Positions 53,394-63,465 of a DNA stretch of 64,000 nucleotides are shown in pieces. Made by a program: the position numbers and the translations under genes. Within the stretch, counting starts at the first letter, position 1. Each line of letters starts with the position of its first letter. The notes below the pieces were generated by a model. It worked only from the letters and a program-made list of their open reading frames with translations, was not told the DNA's origin and searched no databases. Source of the DNA: Ostrinia nubilalis (lineage: Eukaryota; Arthropoda; Insecta; Lepidoptera; Crambidae); assembly GCF_963855985.1 (NCBI RefSeq), contig NC_087112.1, positions 8,620,501 through 8,684,500 on the forward strand, read 5' to 3'.

Positions 53394-53668
53394 TTACAAT
53401 ATAGTCATTAAAAGGGTGTATGTTTCATTCAGGTCAATGCGTATTATAACTAAGTCTTTAAAAAATCGGAATCTCGCTTTATTCCAGAACTTGGGCCACA
53501 AAGGAAGCATGTTTGTAGCAACACTTGTAAAGCTATTTTCATTATATCTTCGGTGTAATGTAAATTTCCGTATTCTGTCCACCGTCAGGGCCCTCAACGT
53601 AGCTCTACATAAACGGCATATACATTTATTACAGTTCCTATTTAAGTACCTAAACTGTAGGATAGTTA
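53394..53668. other. Region open on both strands, unknown
   Basis: A 105-codon plus frame (53377-53694) and a 97-codon minus frame (53394-53687) overlap almost fully. Neither shows a family motif. Open frames on both strands over 270 bp are mildly unusual in this AT-rich DNA; it could be a decayed exon or element. Both frames run into the H115 end. Confidence 0.25.
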
Positions 53669-53784
53669 TGCCCGTTTTCACCATCAATCCCTAATTTTAA
53701 AGTGATCCCTATAGTAACACATAACAGGAATTTGGTTTTCATAGGGGTCACTTAAAAATTAGAGATTGATGATGAAAACGGGCA
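53669..53784. mobile_element. H115 Harbinger-type MITE copy a
   Basis: TGCCCGTTTTCACCATCAAT and complement, TTA on both sides (53666-53668, 53785-53787). The arms pair over about 50 bp, including CCCTATGAAAACC-type words. Confidence 0.87.
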
Positions 53785-54102
53785 TTATAATCTCATTATA
53801 TTAGGAGTTTACACAGACTTACGAAGGATAACGAAAAGCGGCAATTAAGTATAGCCATACAGCGCTATGTGGCTTCGATGTGAGTATCGAATATCCAACT
53901 ACATACTAGGTATGTCGGTAATATGTCTAGGAACGATTCAATACTGTATAACAATATCAAGTGAAAAGTCTCAAGATAATCCAACTTGGCATAATGGCCA
54001 AGTTTATGTAGGTGAGACGATAAAACTAAAAAGCAAAACAAAAAAATCATAAGGTGGAACATATCATTATATCCTCTTCAATTTTCGAAAACGAAAAAAA
54101 AA
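53785..54102. other. No gene seen
   Basis: Mirror-image 61- and 65-codon frames without motifs. Confidence 0.5.
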
Positions 54103-54184
54103 TGCCCATTTTCACCATCAATACCTAATTTTTAGGTGAACCCTATGAAAACAAAATGCCTGTTATGTGTGGTGAAAACGGGCA
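54103..54184. mobile_element. H115 MITE copy b (internal deletion)
   Basis: TGCCCATTTTCACCATCAAT, CCTATGAAAACAAAATGCCT, then a jump to GGTGAAAACGGGCA; 82 bp. TTA on the right only. Confidence 0.82.
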
Positions 54185-54435
54185 TTATTATTGACGGGTT
54201 GCTACCATGTACTTTAATTTCGAGTTTCCGATATAAAAAAAAACACCATAAACTTGTTATGTTTTCCTCCACTATGTACAGACCGTTCTATTTTCGCTAC
54301 GTCCTAAGTTTCGGTTAGTTTTAATTAACAAAGGGTTACAGATGTGGCTCATTGGTGTTTGGCCGACTCGTGACGTGTTTAGTTTGTATAGCTACAATTG
54401 ATTGATGTGGGTAGCTTGAGAAAGAAACAGGTGAA
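54185..54435. other. No gene seen
   Basis: Spacer without recognised features. Confidence 0.5.
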
Positions 54436-54443
54436 TTTAATTT

Positions 54444-54613
54444 CGGACTGGAAGACGTAGCGTGGGCAGAACTCCTACAAGGTGGACCGACGATCTGGTA
54501 AAGGTCGCGGGAAGAGCCTGGATGCGGGCAGCGCCGGACCGTGCATTGTGGAAAACCTTGGAGGAGGCCTTTGTCCAGCAGTGGACGTCATTTGGCTGAA
54601 ACGAACGAACGAG
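54444..54613 (+). mobile_element. RTE-B LINE 3' end with intact C-terminal frame
   Basis: A 52-codon frame from 54444 to TGA at 54597-54599 reads GRRSVGRTPTRWTDDLVKVA, then GRAWMRAAPDRALWKTLEEA and FVQQWTSFG. The tail is AACGAACGAACGAG. TTTAATTT flanks it at 54436-54443 and 54614-54621. The best-kept RTE-B end in the window. Confidence 0.92.
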
Positions 54614-54621
54614 TTTAATTT

Positions 54622-54685
54622 GCGTGGCGTAGTGGTTTTGGATAGTAAGTTGTAGGTTCGATTCTTGATAGGGTCAACTTTGAGA
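54622..54685 (+). repeat. tRNA-like SINE fragment
   Basis: GCGTGGCGTAGTGGTTTTGG (A-box-like) and GTTGTAGGTTCGATTCTTG (B-box-like). Similar in type to the SINE at 40.35 kb. Confidence 0.5.
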
Positions 54686-54891
54686 ATTTCTTTTGAAAAT
54701 AGATTTAGGCTTGTTTAGTACCAACAAGAGAGAAAGGGAGTATCTGCTTCCTTGTGGTTTCAAACCCACTCCCTGAGATTACTCTGTTACAATTAAGATC
54801 CACTGAATTCAACGCAATTTATGTGATTCACTCACCTACAAGTACTGGTACTTATTTACTCGTAGTTCTTATACATACATACAGTTGTATA

Positions 54892-55035
54892 TGTCAACGT
54901 GAAATTGTGAACTCTGTCAGTTTATAATATGTATAACGCGTTAGATTGTAAATTAACAGTGGGTTGGGTTAGGTTAGATTGTAATTTAACTACGTCAGAT
55001 TATAATCTGACGGAATTCACAATTTTACGGTGACA
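54892..55035. mobile_element. T4 element copy 2 (uninterrupted)
   Basis: TGTCAACGTGAAATTGTGAA to TTCACAATTTTACGGTGACA, TATA on both sides (54888-54891, 55036-55039), with the CGTCAGATTATAATCTGACG palindrome. At 144 bp it shows the empty form of the 47.8-kb copy. Confidence 0.88.
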
Positions 55036-55039
55036 TATA

Positions 55040-55588
55040 CAACACAGAACATAGAGCTGTGTTACTATTTACTCACTCATATAGTTAATCTTAAAGCAAA
55101 TATCAAGCAGCAGTCTCTCATAATGAAAAGGCATATAAAATAAGCTATGTATTTTCTTTGTTTATTAATTAAGGAAGCTCTTTATTGTGGAGAGAAAATA
55201 AATAATGTATTTAACCTTATTTATTCAGTTCTCTTCTTAGCAACCTGTATCCGAAGAAAAATCGTTACTATACTAAAATTTAAGACAAGACCTCTTTAAC
55301 GATCTTGAAATTATAACATCATTTCATAAAAGCCCTTCACGAAACCCTGGCCTAAGGGCGGTTGTAGACTAGCGTTTTTGTGCTCGTTTTAGCACAATTT
55401 TTTAACACAAAATGCTTTAAATACCTGTTATAAGTGAGATATTAGAATAAAGATGCTTATTCTAAATCGGCTGTATCGTACACGCGTCTTTACTGGACGT
55501 ACACAAAGTTAAACCGAGATGTTAAAGAAAGAATAGTAAAGTGTCATTTCACAAAACATACGTCATCTGAATAAAAGTTGTGTAATTT
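55040..55588. other. No gene seen
   Basis: AT-rich spacer. Confidence 0.5.
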
Positions 55589-55592
55589 TTAA

Positions 55593-55912
55593 CCCTTTAC
55601 CTACGGGCCCTTGGAAACCCAAAGCCGCCTCTCAATACGGGGTATTTTAACCTATAAAATTGTTTGCTCCACTTTACATCAAGATATTTTAAAAAGTATG
55701 AGACTTACGGTATTGAAATTTGGAATATTATATTCTGCAACTAATGTAGTGTCATAATTACAAGCGCATTTTACACTTAATTTGCAATTTTATTGTTTTT
55801 TTGTCGTAAACCGTGATTTAGTATTGGCTTTGCCAAAATAACAATAGATGCCACCCGTATTGAAAAGTGACTTTTGACTTGGCAACTATAGGTGCCTCCC
55901 GTAGGTAAGAGG
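55593..55912. mobile_element. piggyBac-like MITE at TTAA
   Basis: CCCTTTACCTACGGG at the left and CCCGTAGGTAAGAGG at the right (imperfect inverted ends), with TTAA at 55589-55592 and 55913-55916. The TTAA target plus CCC ends is the piggyBac pattern. 320 bp, non-coding. Confidence 0.8.
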
Positions 55913-55916
55913 TTAA

Positions 55917-56267
55917 ATAATGTGTACTATTTAGAACAGTCCTCGCATGCACTTATCGCGTGGCCATATTATTTTACAAAAGCATGAAATTTTTCTCGCC
56001 CGAAAACGCGTATGCCAACACAAGCGTTCAACCCGCTGAATAAACGCTCGTCTGCACCGACCCTGAGTATTTGAAATACGTAGCATTTCAAACAGACAAG
56101 TTAATCAGGCTCTTTGAAGCACTGAAGTGCTGCAGAATTAATAATCTGATTTGGCATAACAGTGAGGGTAGATGGAGAAAATAACTGTGAAATGATTGAG
56201 ATAATTGCAGGATAATCCAGATGGATATTTATGTAACTAACTTGGATTCGTTATTCTAGGAGATTAA
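55917..56267. other. No gene seen
   Basis: Spacer with no recognised repeat. Confidence 0.5.
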
Positions 56268-56383
56268 TGCTCGTTTTCACCATCAATCCCTAATTTTTAA
56301 GTGACCCATATGAAAACAAAATTCCTGTTATGTGTTACAATAAGGGGCACTTAAAAATTTGGGATTGATGGTGAAAACGTGCA
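56268..56383. mobile_element. H115 MITE copy c
   Basis: TGCTCGTTTTCACCATCAAT and complement-type GATTGATGGTGAAAACGTGCA, TAA on both sides (56265-56267, 56384-56386). Confidence 0.87.
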
Positions 56384-56548
56384 TAAGCTATCTATACTTA
56401 TAAGGTGTCTGACCTTTATCATCTTTAATTTTGACAAGTGTGTCACATAATGATAAAAATATTACTACAATTACCTTCTTCTCTTTTTCTTATGGCGTCT
56501 CTGGGATATTACAGACACAGAGTGACCTTTCTAATGAATTTCGCAATG

Positions 56549-56684
56549 TTTTTTTATGCATAACAAGGCAGGTATTTGACCGCAATCGCACCTGATGTTA
56601 AGTGGGATGCAGTCTAGGATGGTACATACGAGTATTATCTGTCCTGTAAGTGCCTATTCACACTCGCCTTGAAAAGGCCCGGAG
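56549..56684 (-). mobile_element. CR1-like LINE 3' tip (minus)
   Basis: Poly(T), ATGCATAACAAGGCAGGTAT, an ACGAGTATT insertion in the GTACAT...ATCTG block, CCTATTCACACTCGCCTTG, AAAGGCCCGGAGG. Confidence 0.87.
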
Positions 56685-57187
56685 GTCAAATTGTTTTACT
56701 CGTGCATCAGTCAAAGTTAAGTAGTTGGTTAGAAAGAATAATATCGACAGTGTAAATTTTGGTGTCTCTATAAACGATAGATGATAGAAGAAGTAGAAGG
56801 TATAAACAAATCCATACACAAAGCTCAACACTAATATTTGACAGCCCCAAAGAAAATGTAACGAAAAATTAGCTGTCACAAAACAAAAATCCGTTTCAGT
56901 AAGTCACGCATCGTCGCCGTTACGTCTAGCGTCGTTGACAACCGGAAATGACGTATGGCGGCGCGCACGCACCTGTTCGAACACACGTGACGCGTGCCAA
57001 CTTCCGGTTTACGAGAAGACGTCGTTTAAGGGTGGCAGATGTTTTGAGATGTCTTCATTTAAAAGGTAAATGTATCAAGAGAAAAGAAGAATTAAATATG
57101 TACTTACTGGGGTAAAAACTTGACAGTATGAATAAATTACTAGTTAGTTTTCTACGAGTATAACAAAAGTCAGAAATAATTCGCCGT
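56685..57187. other. No gene seen
   Basis: Positions 56900-57020 are GC-rich with facing ACCGGAAATGACGT / ACTTCCGGTTTACG words, possibly a decayed inverted repeat. Confidence 0.4.
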
Positions 57188-57308
57188 TTCAACCAAAGCA
57201 GGTCCGTCGTCCACTGCTGGACAAGACCTACAAACATTTCTACAAAGACCGGTCCTGCGCTGATCGCATTCACGTGCTTCCAGCGACCTTCACCAGATCG
57301 TCGATCAA
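57188..57308 (-). mobile_element. RTE-B LINE 3' end (diverged, minus)
   Basis: GTTTCAACCAAAGCAGGTCC, CGTCCACTGCTGGACAAG, AAAGACCGGTCCTGCGC, CACCAGATCGTCG. Confidence 0.75.
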
Positions 57309-57699
57309 AATTTCTTGTTTTTTTGTTAAATGCAGGCAAGTTTGCCTTTATGTAACGGTAACTTATAAATACCTTTCCACGCCCTAACACGAAAAACACC
57401 TCCCGTTTCTAAATTATTTCCGAATCACGAAATCAAACGCCTCCAAAAAGGTAAAAGAACGTATTTCCTCTATTAAGTCCAATCTCACCTTCGCAGAGTT
57501 CGCAGAGAGAATAATTCAATTGAAAAGAGAGAAAAAAAGCGATACTTCGATTTGTATTCTTCTTACCGTTGGGGCTTCCGTTGTTTTTTTACATTCGGCC
57601 TCCCTCCTCTCCTAATACGAGTTTGGGGGGTGGTCCAAGGTATAGCATTTGAGTGGGATCAAAAATCAAAATCGTCTTTATTAACTGCTTATTTATTTA
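57309..57699. other. No gene seen
   Basis: AT-rich spacer; ATCAAAATCGTCTTTATTAA near 57666 looks like a LINE tail in complement. Confidence 0.4.
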
Positions 57700-57927
57700 C
57701 TAGCTTTCCGCCCGCGGCTACGTCCGCGTGAAATTTTATATGTCAGAAAATCTTTATCACGCGCGTCACTGTTTCAAAAACCGGGATAAAACTATCCTAT
57801 GTTCTTTCCCGCGACTCAAACTATCTCTTTGCCAAATTTCATCAAAATCGGTTCAGTGGTTTAGGCGTGAAAGCAAGCAAGACAGACAGACACAGAGTTA
57901 CTTTCGCATTTATAATATTAGTATAGA
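57700..57927 (-). mobile_element. Non-autonomous Helitron (Lep1-type, minus)
   Basis: CTAGCTTTCCGCCCGCGGCT after an A; interior ATCAAAATCGGTTCAGTGG and AGACAGACAGACAC; TTTATAATATTAGTATAGA before a T. Both ends are intact. Confidence 0.88.
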
Positions 57928-58612
57928 TAATATAGAAGTATAGATTACTTGTTCAAATTTAATTGAGTTGTCATGGGTAAGAGCAGGGTTTTTTAAGAAA
58001 CTGCCTTGAAATTACTTCGTAATTCAACTACCTATTGGATAATTATTATTAGATCGCAAAGAATTTGTCGAGTGCCAATAGGCGTCACAAATGTGAAATG
58101 TTTGCACAAAGGCAGAAAACACTCGCACAACACTAGCTGTCTTTAGTCTATCAAAATTAGGTATTTTTGAAAAATAGAGCAAAATAGTGTCGTAGTCCGA
58201 GAACTAAGTAGGAGGAAGAATTTATCGTTTGTCTGTTTGAAATTGTGTTTTTTTTCTTGTTTAAAGTGTTCCTGAAAAAGTATCTGTTTTACTAATACAC
58301 TCACCTTCACTAAGAGGGTTGAGAACGCCCGTGTGGTATCTCTAAGCGAAATGTCAAATCTCCAACGTTTATACCTTGGGCCAAACACCAAATCTTCCTC
58401 GGTCAATGTTTATAGAGGAAAAACGGGGTTCCGTAGGAGCCATCCCGGCGGTAAATAAGCACCAAACCGATAGTTGGGACCGGAGAATTGCTGGCTCGTG
58501 TTTGTAAATATGCGTCTTGTGTCTGCTGGCTTTAGGGAAAACGCGGCTGGGAATTAGTATGTGAGGTCAGGGTCTCGGAGACCTAACGGTGAGGAAACGA
58601 CTTGACTTATGA
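57928..58612. other. No gene seen
   Basis: The 87-codon minus frame at 58143 has no motif. Confidence 0.5.
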
Positions 58613-58640
58613 CTAGCTTTGGTCCGCGACTTTGCTCGCT
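58613..58640 (-). mobile_element. Helitron 3' terminus (minus), rest lost
   Basis: CTAGCTTTGGTCCGCGACTT then TGCTCGC after an A. It breaks off at the RTE-B insertion. Confidence 0.6.
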
Positions 58641-58900
58641 TACTTCATTTGTTTACGCCAAATGACGTCCACTGCTAGACAAAGTCGTTCCCAAAGGAAT
58701 TCACTGCGCTGCCTGCATCCAGGTTCTTCTTACGACCTTTACTAAATCGTCGGTCCATCGAGTGGGAGGCTTGCCTAAACTACGCTATCTGGTCCGTGGT
58801 CGCGACTCGAGAATTTTTCTGCCCCATTGGCTAGCATTTCTGCGAGATATGTCCATTACATACTTGGTTCTCCTACGGATCTCCTCATTTGCCCGTTTAG
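58641..58900 (-). mobile_element. RTE-B LINE fragment (minus, ~260 bp)
   Basis: TTGTTTACGCCAAATGACGT, CGTCGGTCCATCGAGTGGGA, GTGGTCGCGACTCGAGAA, TCTCCTCATTTGCCCG. Many substitutions. Confidence 0.8.
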
Positions 58901-59359
58901 AATTAAAAGTAGGCTTATAATATTTTACTGTTTCATACACTGATTTTATTATAAGTGCTTTCAACTATGTCTTGATGAAAAGATACACTTAAGCCCGTTT
59001 TCACCATCAATCCCTAATTTTTAAGTGGAATTTTGTTTACGGCCATTAATGTATTTAATTTTAATACTCTACCAATTCGACAAAAAACAGTCCAATCATT
59101 TCCATATTTGTGACAACCTCACGCGCTATCTCGACAGCGTGCGACATATCTCGCGTGCGACTCAACTTCACGCGTCACGTGACGAGAATAAGAATGTAAT
59201 GTGACCGATGAAGATAAAGGAATTAAAATACTAAAGATTTACCTTGTGGAATATTTTTTGACATAATACCTAAGGTTATCGGTATTTAAAAGTACAATAA
59301 ATAAATGTTTGAAATATTATTGAGCAGATTTGAATATTACAAACGTTTTTTATTTAATA
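58901..59359. other. Spacer with a partial H115 end
   Basis: GCCCGTTTTCACCATCAATC at 58993 then AAGTGGAATTTTG is a solitary left half of H115. Downstream, 59110-59200 is rich in CGCG words without a clear element. Confidence 0.55.
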
Positions 59360-59584
59360 CTAGCGGCCGCCCGCGACTTCGTACGCGTGGACCTCGTTTT
59401 ACTCCATTAGGGGTGGAGTTTCGTAAAATCCGCTCTTAGCATCTATAGCGCATACATTTAAAATTTCAACTCTCTTACTTTAAACACATAGGACTTTCAT
59501 AATATAAACTTCCAACCCTCCTTTTATCTCCTTAGCCCCCGTAGTTGATTTCTAATGATACATTTTCAGTATATGTACCACCAC

Positions 59585-60358
59585 CCTGGTCCCTTCCCTG
59601 CTACCTTTACGATGTCGTCGGTCCACCTTGTAGGTGGAAGTCCCACGCTACGTTTTCCGGTACGCGGCCTCCATTCCAGAACCATTCTGCGCCATCGGCC
59701 ATCAGTTCTGCGTACTATGTGCCCTGCCCATTGCCACTTCAGCTTGCTAATCCGTCGGGCTATGTCAGCGACTTGGTTCGTTTACGGATCTCCTCATTTC
59801 TGATTCGATCTTGCAAAGAAACACCAAGCATAGCCCTCTCCATAGCATGCTGTGCAGCTGAGCTTCTGTATAAGGCCTATAGTGAGAGGCCACGTTTCCG
59901 AGCCATAAGTTATCACTGGTAACACACATTGGTTATACACTCTAGTCTTCAGGCATTGAGGTATTTTGGACGAAAAGATGTTGCGTAGTTTCCCGAACGC
60001 TGCCCAGCCGAGTTGGATTCGACGATTGACCTCCTTCTCGAAATTGGACCTACCTAGCTGGATCGTTTGTCCGAGGTAGACATACCTACTTGTCGACAAT
60101 CTCGAGAATTGAGCTCCCAACTGAAACTGGGTAGGGCGCAACATGGACATTCGGCATAAGCTTCGTTTTGTCCATGTTCATCCTCAGGCCTACCTGTTGG
60201 GAAAATCGATTAAGGTCTTCGAGCATTGTGCCAAGATCTTCCAACGATTCTGCCATGACCACAATATCGCCGGCAAACCGATGTGTACACAGTACCACAG
60301 TGTACCGAACAGTACCTATATGTACACCTCCACAATATCTAGAGATCATAGTGAGCAT
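59585..60358 (-). mobile_element. RTE-A LINE fragment, RT domain to C-terminus (~770 bp)
   Basis: The longest RTE-A copy here. It reaches from the GGVHIG region before the RT catalytic motif down to CCACCTTGTAGGTGG, but lacks the usual 3' tip and GAT tail. It lies inside a Helitron-like element. Confidence 0.88.
59794..60358 (-). pseudogene. RTE-A reverse transcriptase fragment with dead catalytic motif
   Basis: First frame (60086-60358): CGGVHIG, then HRFAGDIVVMAES where active RTs have FADD or YADD, then LEDLGTMLEDLNRFSQQVG and LRMNMDKTKLM. Second frame (59794-60150): YVYLGQTIQLGRSNFEKEV, IQLGWAAFGKLRNIF and QCVLPVITYGSETWPL. A frameshift separates them near 60090. The Asp to Gly change in the catalytic motif plus the frameshift mean it cannot encode an active enzyme. 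Normal function: reverse transcription at the nicked target during RTE retrotransposition. Confidence 0.9.
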
Positions 60359-60620
60359 ACACTTTAACTTTCAAGTCTCTTACTTTAAAAACCGAGGACT
60401 GCAATACAAACTTCTAACCCCCTTTTTAACTCCCATAAGGGTTGAATTTTGCAAAATTTCGTCTTAGTGACTACCTACGTTCTAAAAGGAGGTGTATTCC
60501 ACTTTGATCACCTGGCTTTGATCAGCCAGTGAGACTTGTAGTTTCTGAGACTTCGTGATGAGTGAGTGAGTCACTTAGTCATTCAATTACCTTTCTTTCT
60601 ACTAAAATTATACGTACCTA

Positions 60621-61017
60621 TAGTAATTATCATTAAAATCAAATAAGTAAGTATACCTACCAACCTAAGTAATTAAAATAAAGACCCTACCAAAAAACTA
60701 ACAAATTACACACAGAAAATAAAAACGAAGTAATTCTTATCCTATTTATTTTAACTACAATCGCCCACGCGCCCATCCCATTTTTCCGCCGCTGAACCGT
60801 ACCCTAATATTCATCTCGGTAGATGGCGGCACATAGTAAGAATTTGCAAGGAAGTTCGTAAAAAGTCACTAATTAACACTTTGACTTGCTCGTTTAAACA
60901 CAGTGAATGATTCAAATAGATACAGTGAATGGTTCAATTACATAAAATATCTTTATTTATTAAATTTTCAATATTATTTACGAACAGCGCTATTCATAGT
61001 ACATGTAATATTTAGTT
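60621..61017. other. No gene seen
   Basis: Positions 60760-60850 are less AT-rich (GTAGATGGCGGCACATAG); no element is delimited. Confidence 0.45.
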
Positions 61018-61337
61018 ACTAATGTCGATAGATGGCGTTTGACAGCTTTGCCTTCATGAATATTTACGTACCTCAAAAATGTTTGTCAGGCGCAAGAAGA
61101 TTTTAAGCAATGACGATAGATGGCGCTTTTCCACGTCTTATGAAAATCCCAAATATTTTACGGGACCCTATTGTTTTCCAAAATAAAATTTAGCCTATGT
61201 TACTCGTGAGTTATGTAGCTTTCGAATGGTGAAAGAATTTTTAAAATCGGTCCAGTAGTTTTTGAGCCTATCCATTACAACTAAACAAACAAACAAACAA
61301 ACAAACAAAGTTTTCCTCTTTATAATATTAGTGTAGA
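61018..61337 (-). mobile_element. Helitron-like element (minus), 3' end lost
   Basis: GATAGATGGCGTTTGACAGC and GACGATAGATGGCGCTTTTC match the 3.6-kb Helitron. Then AATCGGTCCAGTAGTTTTTG, a (CAAA)n microsatellite at 61272-61308, and TTATAATATTAGTGTAGA before a T. Confidence 0.8.
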
Positions 61338-61351
61338 TTTCATACTAATAG

Positions 61352-61430
61352 CTAGCTTTGCCCGCTGCTTCACGCGTGGTAGATCGATCTGTCATATAAA
61401 TAATCATAAAGAGCTTTTTCTTCAGAATAA
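61352..61430 (-). mobile_element. Helitron 3' terminus (minus)
   Basis: CTAGCTTTGCCCGCTGCTTC then ACGCGTGG: CTAG end plus hairpin remains. The inner boundary is unclear. Confidence 0.6.
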
Positions 61431-61673
61431 ACAGGCCAAGTACTGTCCACAGCCCACTGTGCCATATTTTTTACAATGGACAACATGATTAGAATGAACT
61501 AAATCACTACATATTAATAAAACAAAGCCACTTTCCGCTCTGTCCCTATGTATGCTTAGATCTTTAAAACTACGCAACGGATTTTGATACGGTTTTTTTT
61601 AATAGATAGAGTGATTCAAGAGGAAGGTTTATATGTATACTTAGCACCCGTGAGAAGCCGGGCGGGTCGCTAG
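61431..61673 (+). mobile_element. Helitron-like 3' part, alternative subfamily
   Basis: CTACGCAACGGATTTTGATA, ATAGATAGAGTGATTCAAGA, then GCACCCGTGAGAAGCCGGGC and GGGTCGCTAG before a T. A different hairpin sequence from Lep1-type copies. The 5' boundary is uncertain. Confidence 0.65.
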
Positions 61674-62239
61674 TAGAATATAACAGAGGTTGTCTTGAAA
61701 AGCAATCTTTTTTATTTACAACGAGGAAGCTCTTGGTCTGCATCACGTCTGATGGCCAGTGATGATCAGGCCTAAGGTGGAAGCGAGCGAGCCCAAACTT
61801 TTATAGTTTAAAAGCCAACATACATACTGAGAATAGAATATATAGTTACCTACTATATTATAACATAGCTCACATGACTTGAGTAGCGGCTTTCATACGA
61901 AACATTAATAACGTCTAAACAATACAAGTTTATCAAGAACGTGCAACAAGTAACATCAATATACATCGGTGTCTGCCGAGCGTCAAACCCGCACCCTCGC
62001 GGTGGAAACACACGGGGAAATACCTATACTATAGACGTGTTGACACCACCAATCAATTGACGTACTTTTTAAAACTTTTTGTGAAAAATATAATTGGCAG
62101 GTAGTTGCTAATTGCTCATAAGATAGGCCCCCTTAATTGATATTTATTGTCCGTGGTGCATAATCTTTTTTTTAAAGGTTTTAAACCATTGTTTGTCGCC
62201 TGTCATCCGCTTTGCAATGGAGGGAAGTCGAACCTTAAT
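61674..62239. other. No gene seen
   Basis: Non-repetitive as far as I can tell. Confidence 0.45.
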
Positions 62240-62412
62240 TTCGAACTCCTCCTATGTTCTTCTGATTAATTTCGTTGCGGGTCCAATGACAGTTAAACTT
62301 TCCCCCGGGACAAACTTTATCTTCATAGGTTGGGTTTTTGTGGCGGTCAAGCTGTAGATCCTGGCTACACAGGAGTTGCAGTGGTGGGAACGAGAGGTGG
62401 GAATAGTCCCGT
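62240..62412 (-). repeat. R150 unclassified repeat, copy 3
   Basis: Complement order: GGGACTATTCCCACCTCTCG, GGATCTACAGCTTGACCGCC, AACCCAACC, GTCATTGGACCCGCAACG, TTAATCAGAAGA. It is uninterrupted and about 170 bp. The 78-codon minus frame here is not shared by copy 1. Confidence 0.78.
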
Positions 62413-62659
62413 ACTTTTTAAAACTGTCAAAACAAAACTCTCCCATAGATTTTGTATGGCAATTGGCACTACAAGCAAGTGACGTCACTATTTTGTCAAC
62501 TCAAATAAACTACTTTTTAATTACAATGCGACCAAAAATCGTAATTTACAGGTAATTTACAATTAATTAAGTTTTTAAGACCAGAATGAAGTGTCTTTTT
62601 AGAAAAGTTGTGACTATTTTTTTATAAGACTTGGTTTCATATCATTAACATTTTCACAC
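62413..62659. other. No gene seen
   Basis: AT-rich spacer. Confidence 0.5.
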
Positions 62660-62765
62660 TTAGGCTGAGTTGCACCATCTTACTTTAACCGTAACTATAA
62701 CCATAACCGGTGTTTTTTGTATGGAGTTTGACAAATTTTTGACATTTGTTGCAACCTAGCCTTTT
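62660..62765. mobile_element. M125 MITE copy 5
   Basis: TTAGGCTGAGTTGCACCATC at the left, a shortened TGTTGCAACCTAGCC at the right, interior ACCGGTGTTTTTTGTATGG. Confidence 0.85.
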
Positions 62766-62795
62766 AGTGCCTTATAGGTATGTAAAAGCCAACAT

Positions 62796-62830
62796 ACTTA
62801 AAAATTAGGGATTGATGGTGAAAACGGGCA
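62796..62830. mobile_element. H115 right end only
   Basis: ACTTAAAAATTAGGGATTGA then TGGTGAAAACGGGCA, followed by TAA. Confidence 0.75.
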
Positions 62831-63324
62831 TAATACAAATAAACGCAGCGGACCCGTCTGGAAACTTCTCCCGTGTGTCACAACCGCGGTCACACCCCAT
62901 GTCGTGATGAGGGGACGCAGGTTCAAGTCACAGACGGAGCTGCGATAAAATAGTTCTATTAATTAATGTATGGGGGACATGGAAGGAAGCTTTGATGAAC
63001 TTTCACGATAGGAATGACGGGGCGTTTTTGTTTTGTTTATTTCAAACTAACTTTTGTTCGCGGCTTCGTTCGGTATTTCAGGAAGTCTTTTGTAGGTCGA
63101 AATGTCTATTTTTTGTTCATTTAGTATGATCATTATCATCATCCGGTCTACTATCTCCTCATTTTCAGAGGCAAATGAAGGAACAATTTGGCATAATTAT
63201 ACTCCAACTCTTCCCGTAATCCCGTCGATGTCGTAAATAAAAGGGGATTAAAAAATAACTATCCAAACATCGGGCCTCCCCAAACCGTCTATCCAGCAGT
63301 GTTGGCTAAATCTTTAATTGGTAA
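62831..63324. other. No gene seen
   Basis: CAGAGGCAAATGAAGGAACA at 63168 is a weak match to the dispersed AGGCAAATGGAGGAT block. Confidence 0.45.
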
Positions 63325-63333
63325 ATAAGGATC

Positions 63334-63434
63334 CGCAAGGTAGACTGACGACCGTTACCAACCGGGCGATGTGGAAATCATTGGGGGAGGCCTATGTTCA
63401 GCAGTGGACGTCCTGTGGTCAAATGATGATGATG
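63334..63434 (+). mobile_element. RTE-A LINE 3' tip with 9-bp target duplication
   Basis: CGCAAGGTAGACTGACGACC, an internal deletion, CAACCGGGCGATGTGGAAAT, TTCAGCAGTGGACGTCCTGT, GATGATGATG tail. ATAAGGATC flanks it at 63325-63333 and 63435-63443. Confidence 0.9.
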
Positions 63435-63465
63435 ATAAGGATCGTGCTCCTACAGTAGAGACTTA

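Larger units (their letters stand above)
59360..60620 (-). mobile_element. Helitron-like element split by RTE-A
   Basis: CTAGCGGCCGCCCGCGACTT after an A begins the 3' end in complement. The typical interior CTCTTACTTTAAA and AACTTC..ACCC blocks occur both at 59470-59530 and at 60380-60420, and the GTGAGTGAGTCACTTAGTCA tract lies at 60563-60582. The far 5' end is unclear. Confidence 0.65.

Noticed and set aside
59570..60325. TATATGTAC on both sides of the RTE-A fragment as a target duplication
   Set aside because: The right match lies inside the RTE coding sequence (the VHIG codons), so it cannot be flanking DNA.
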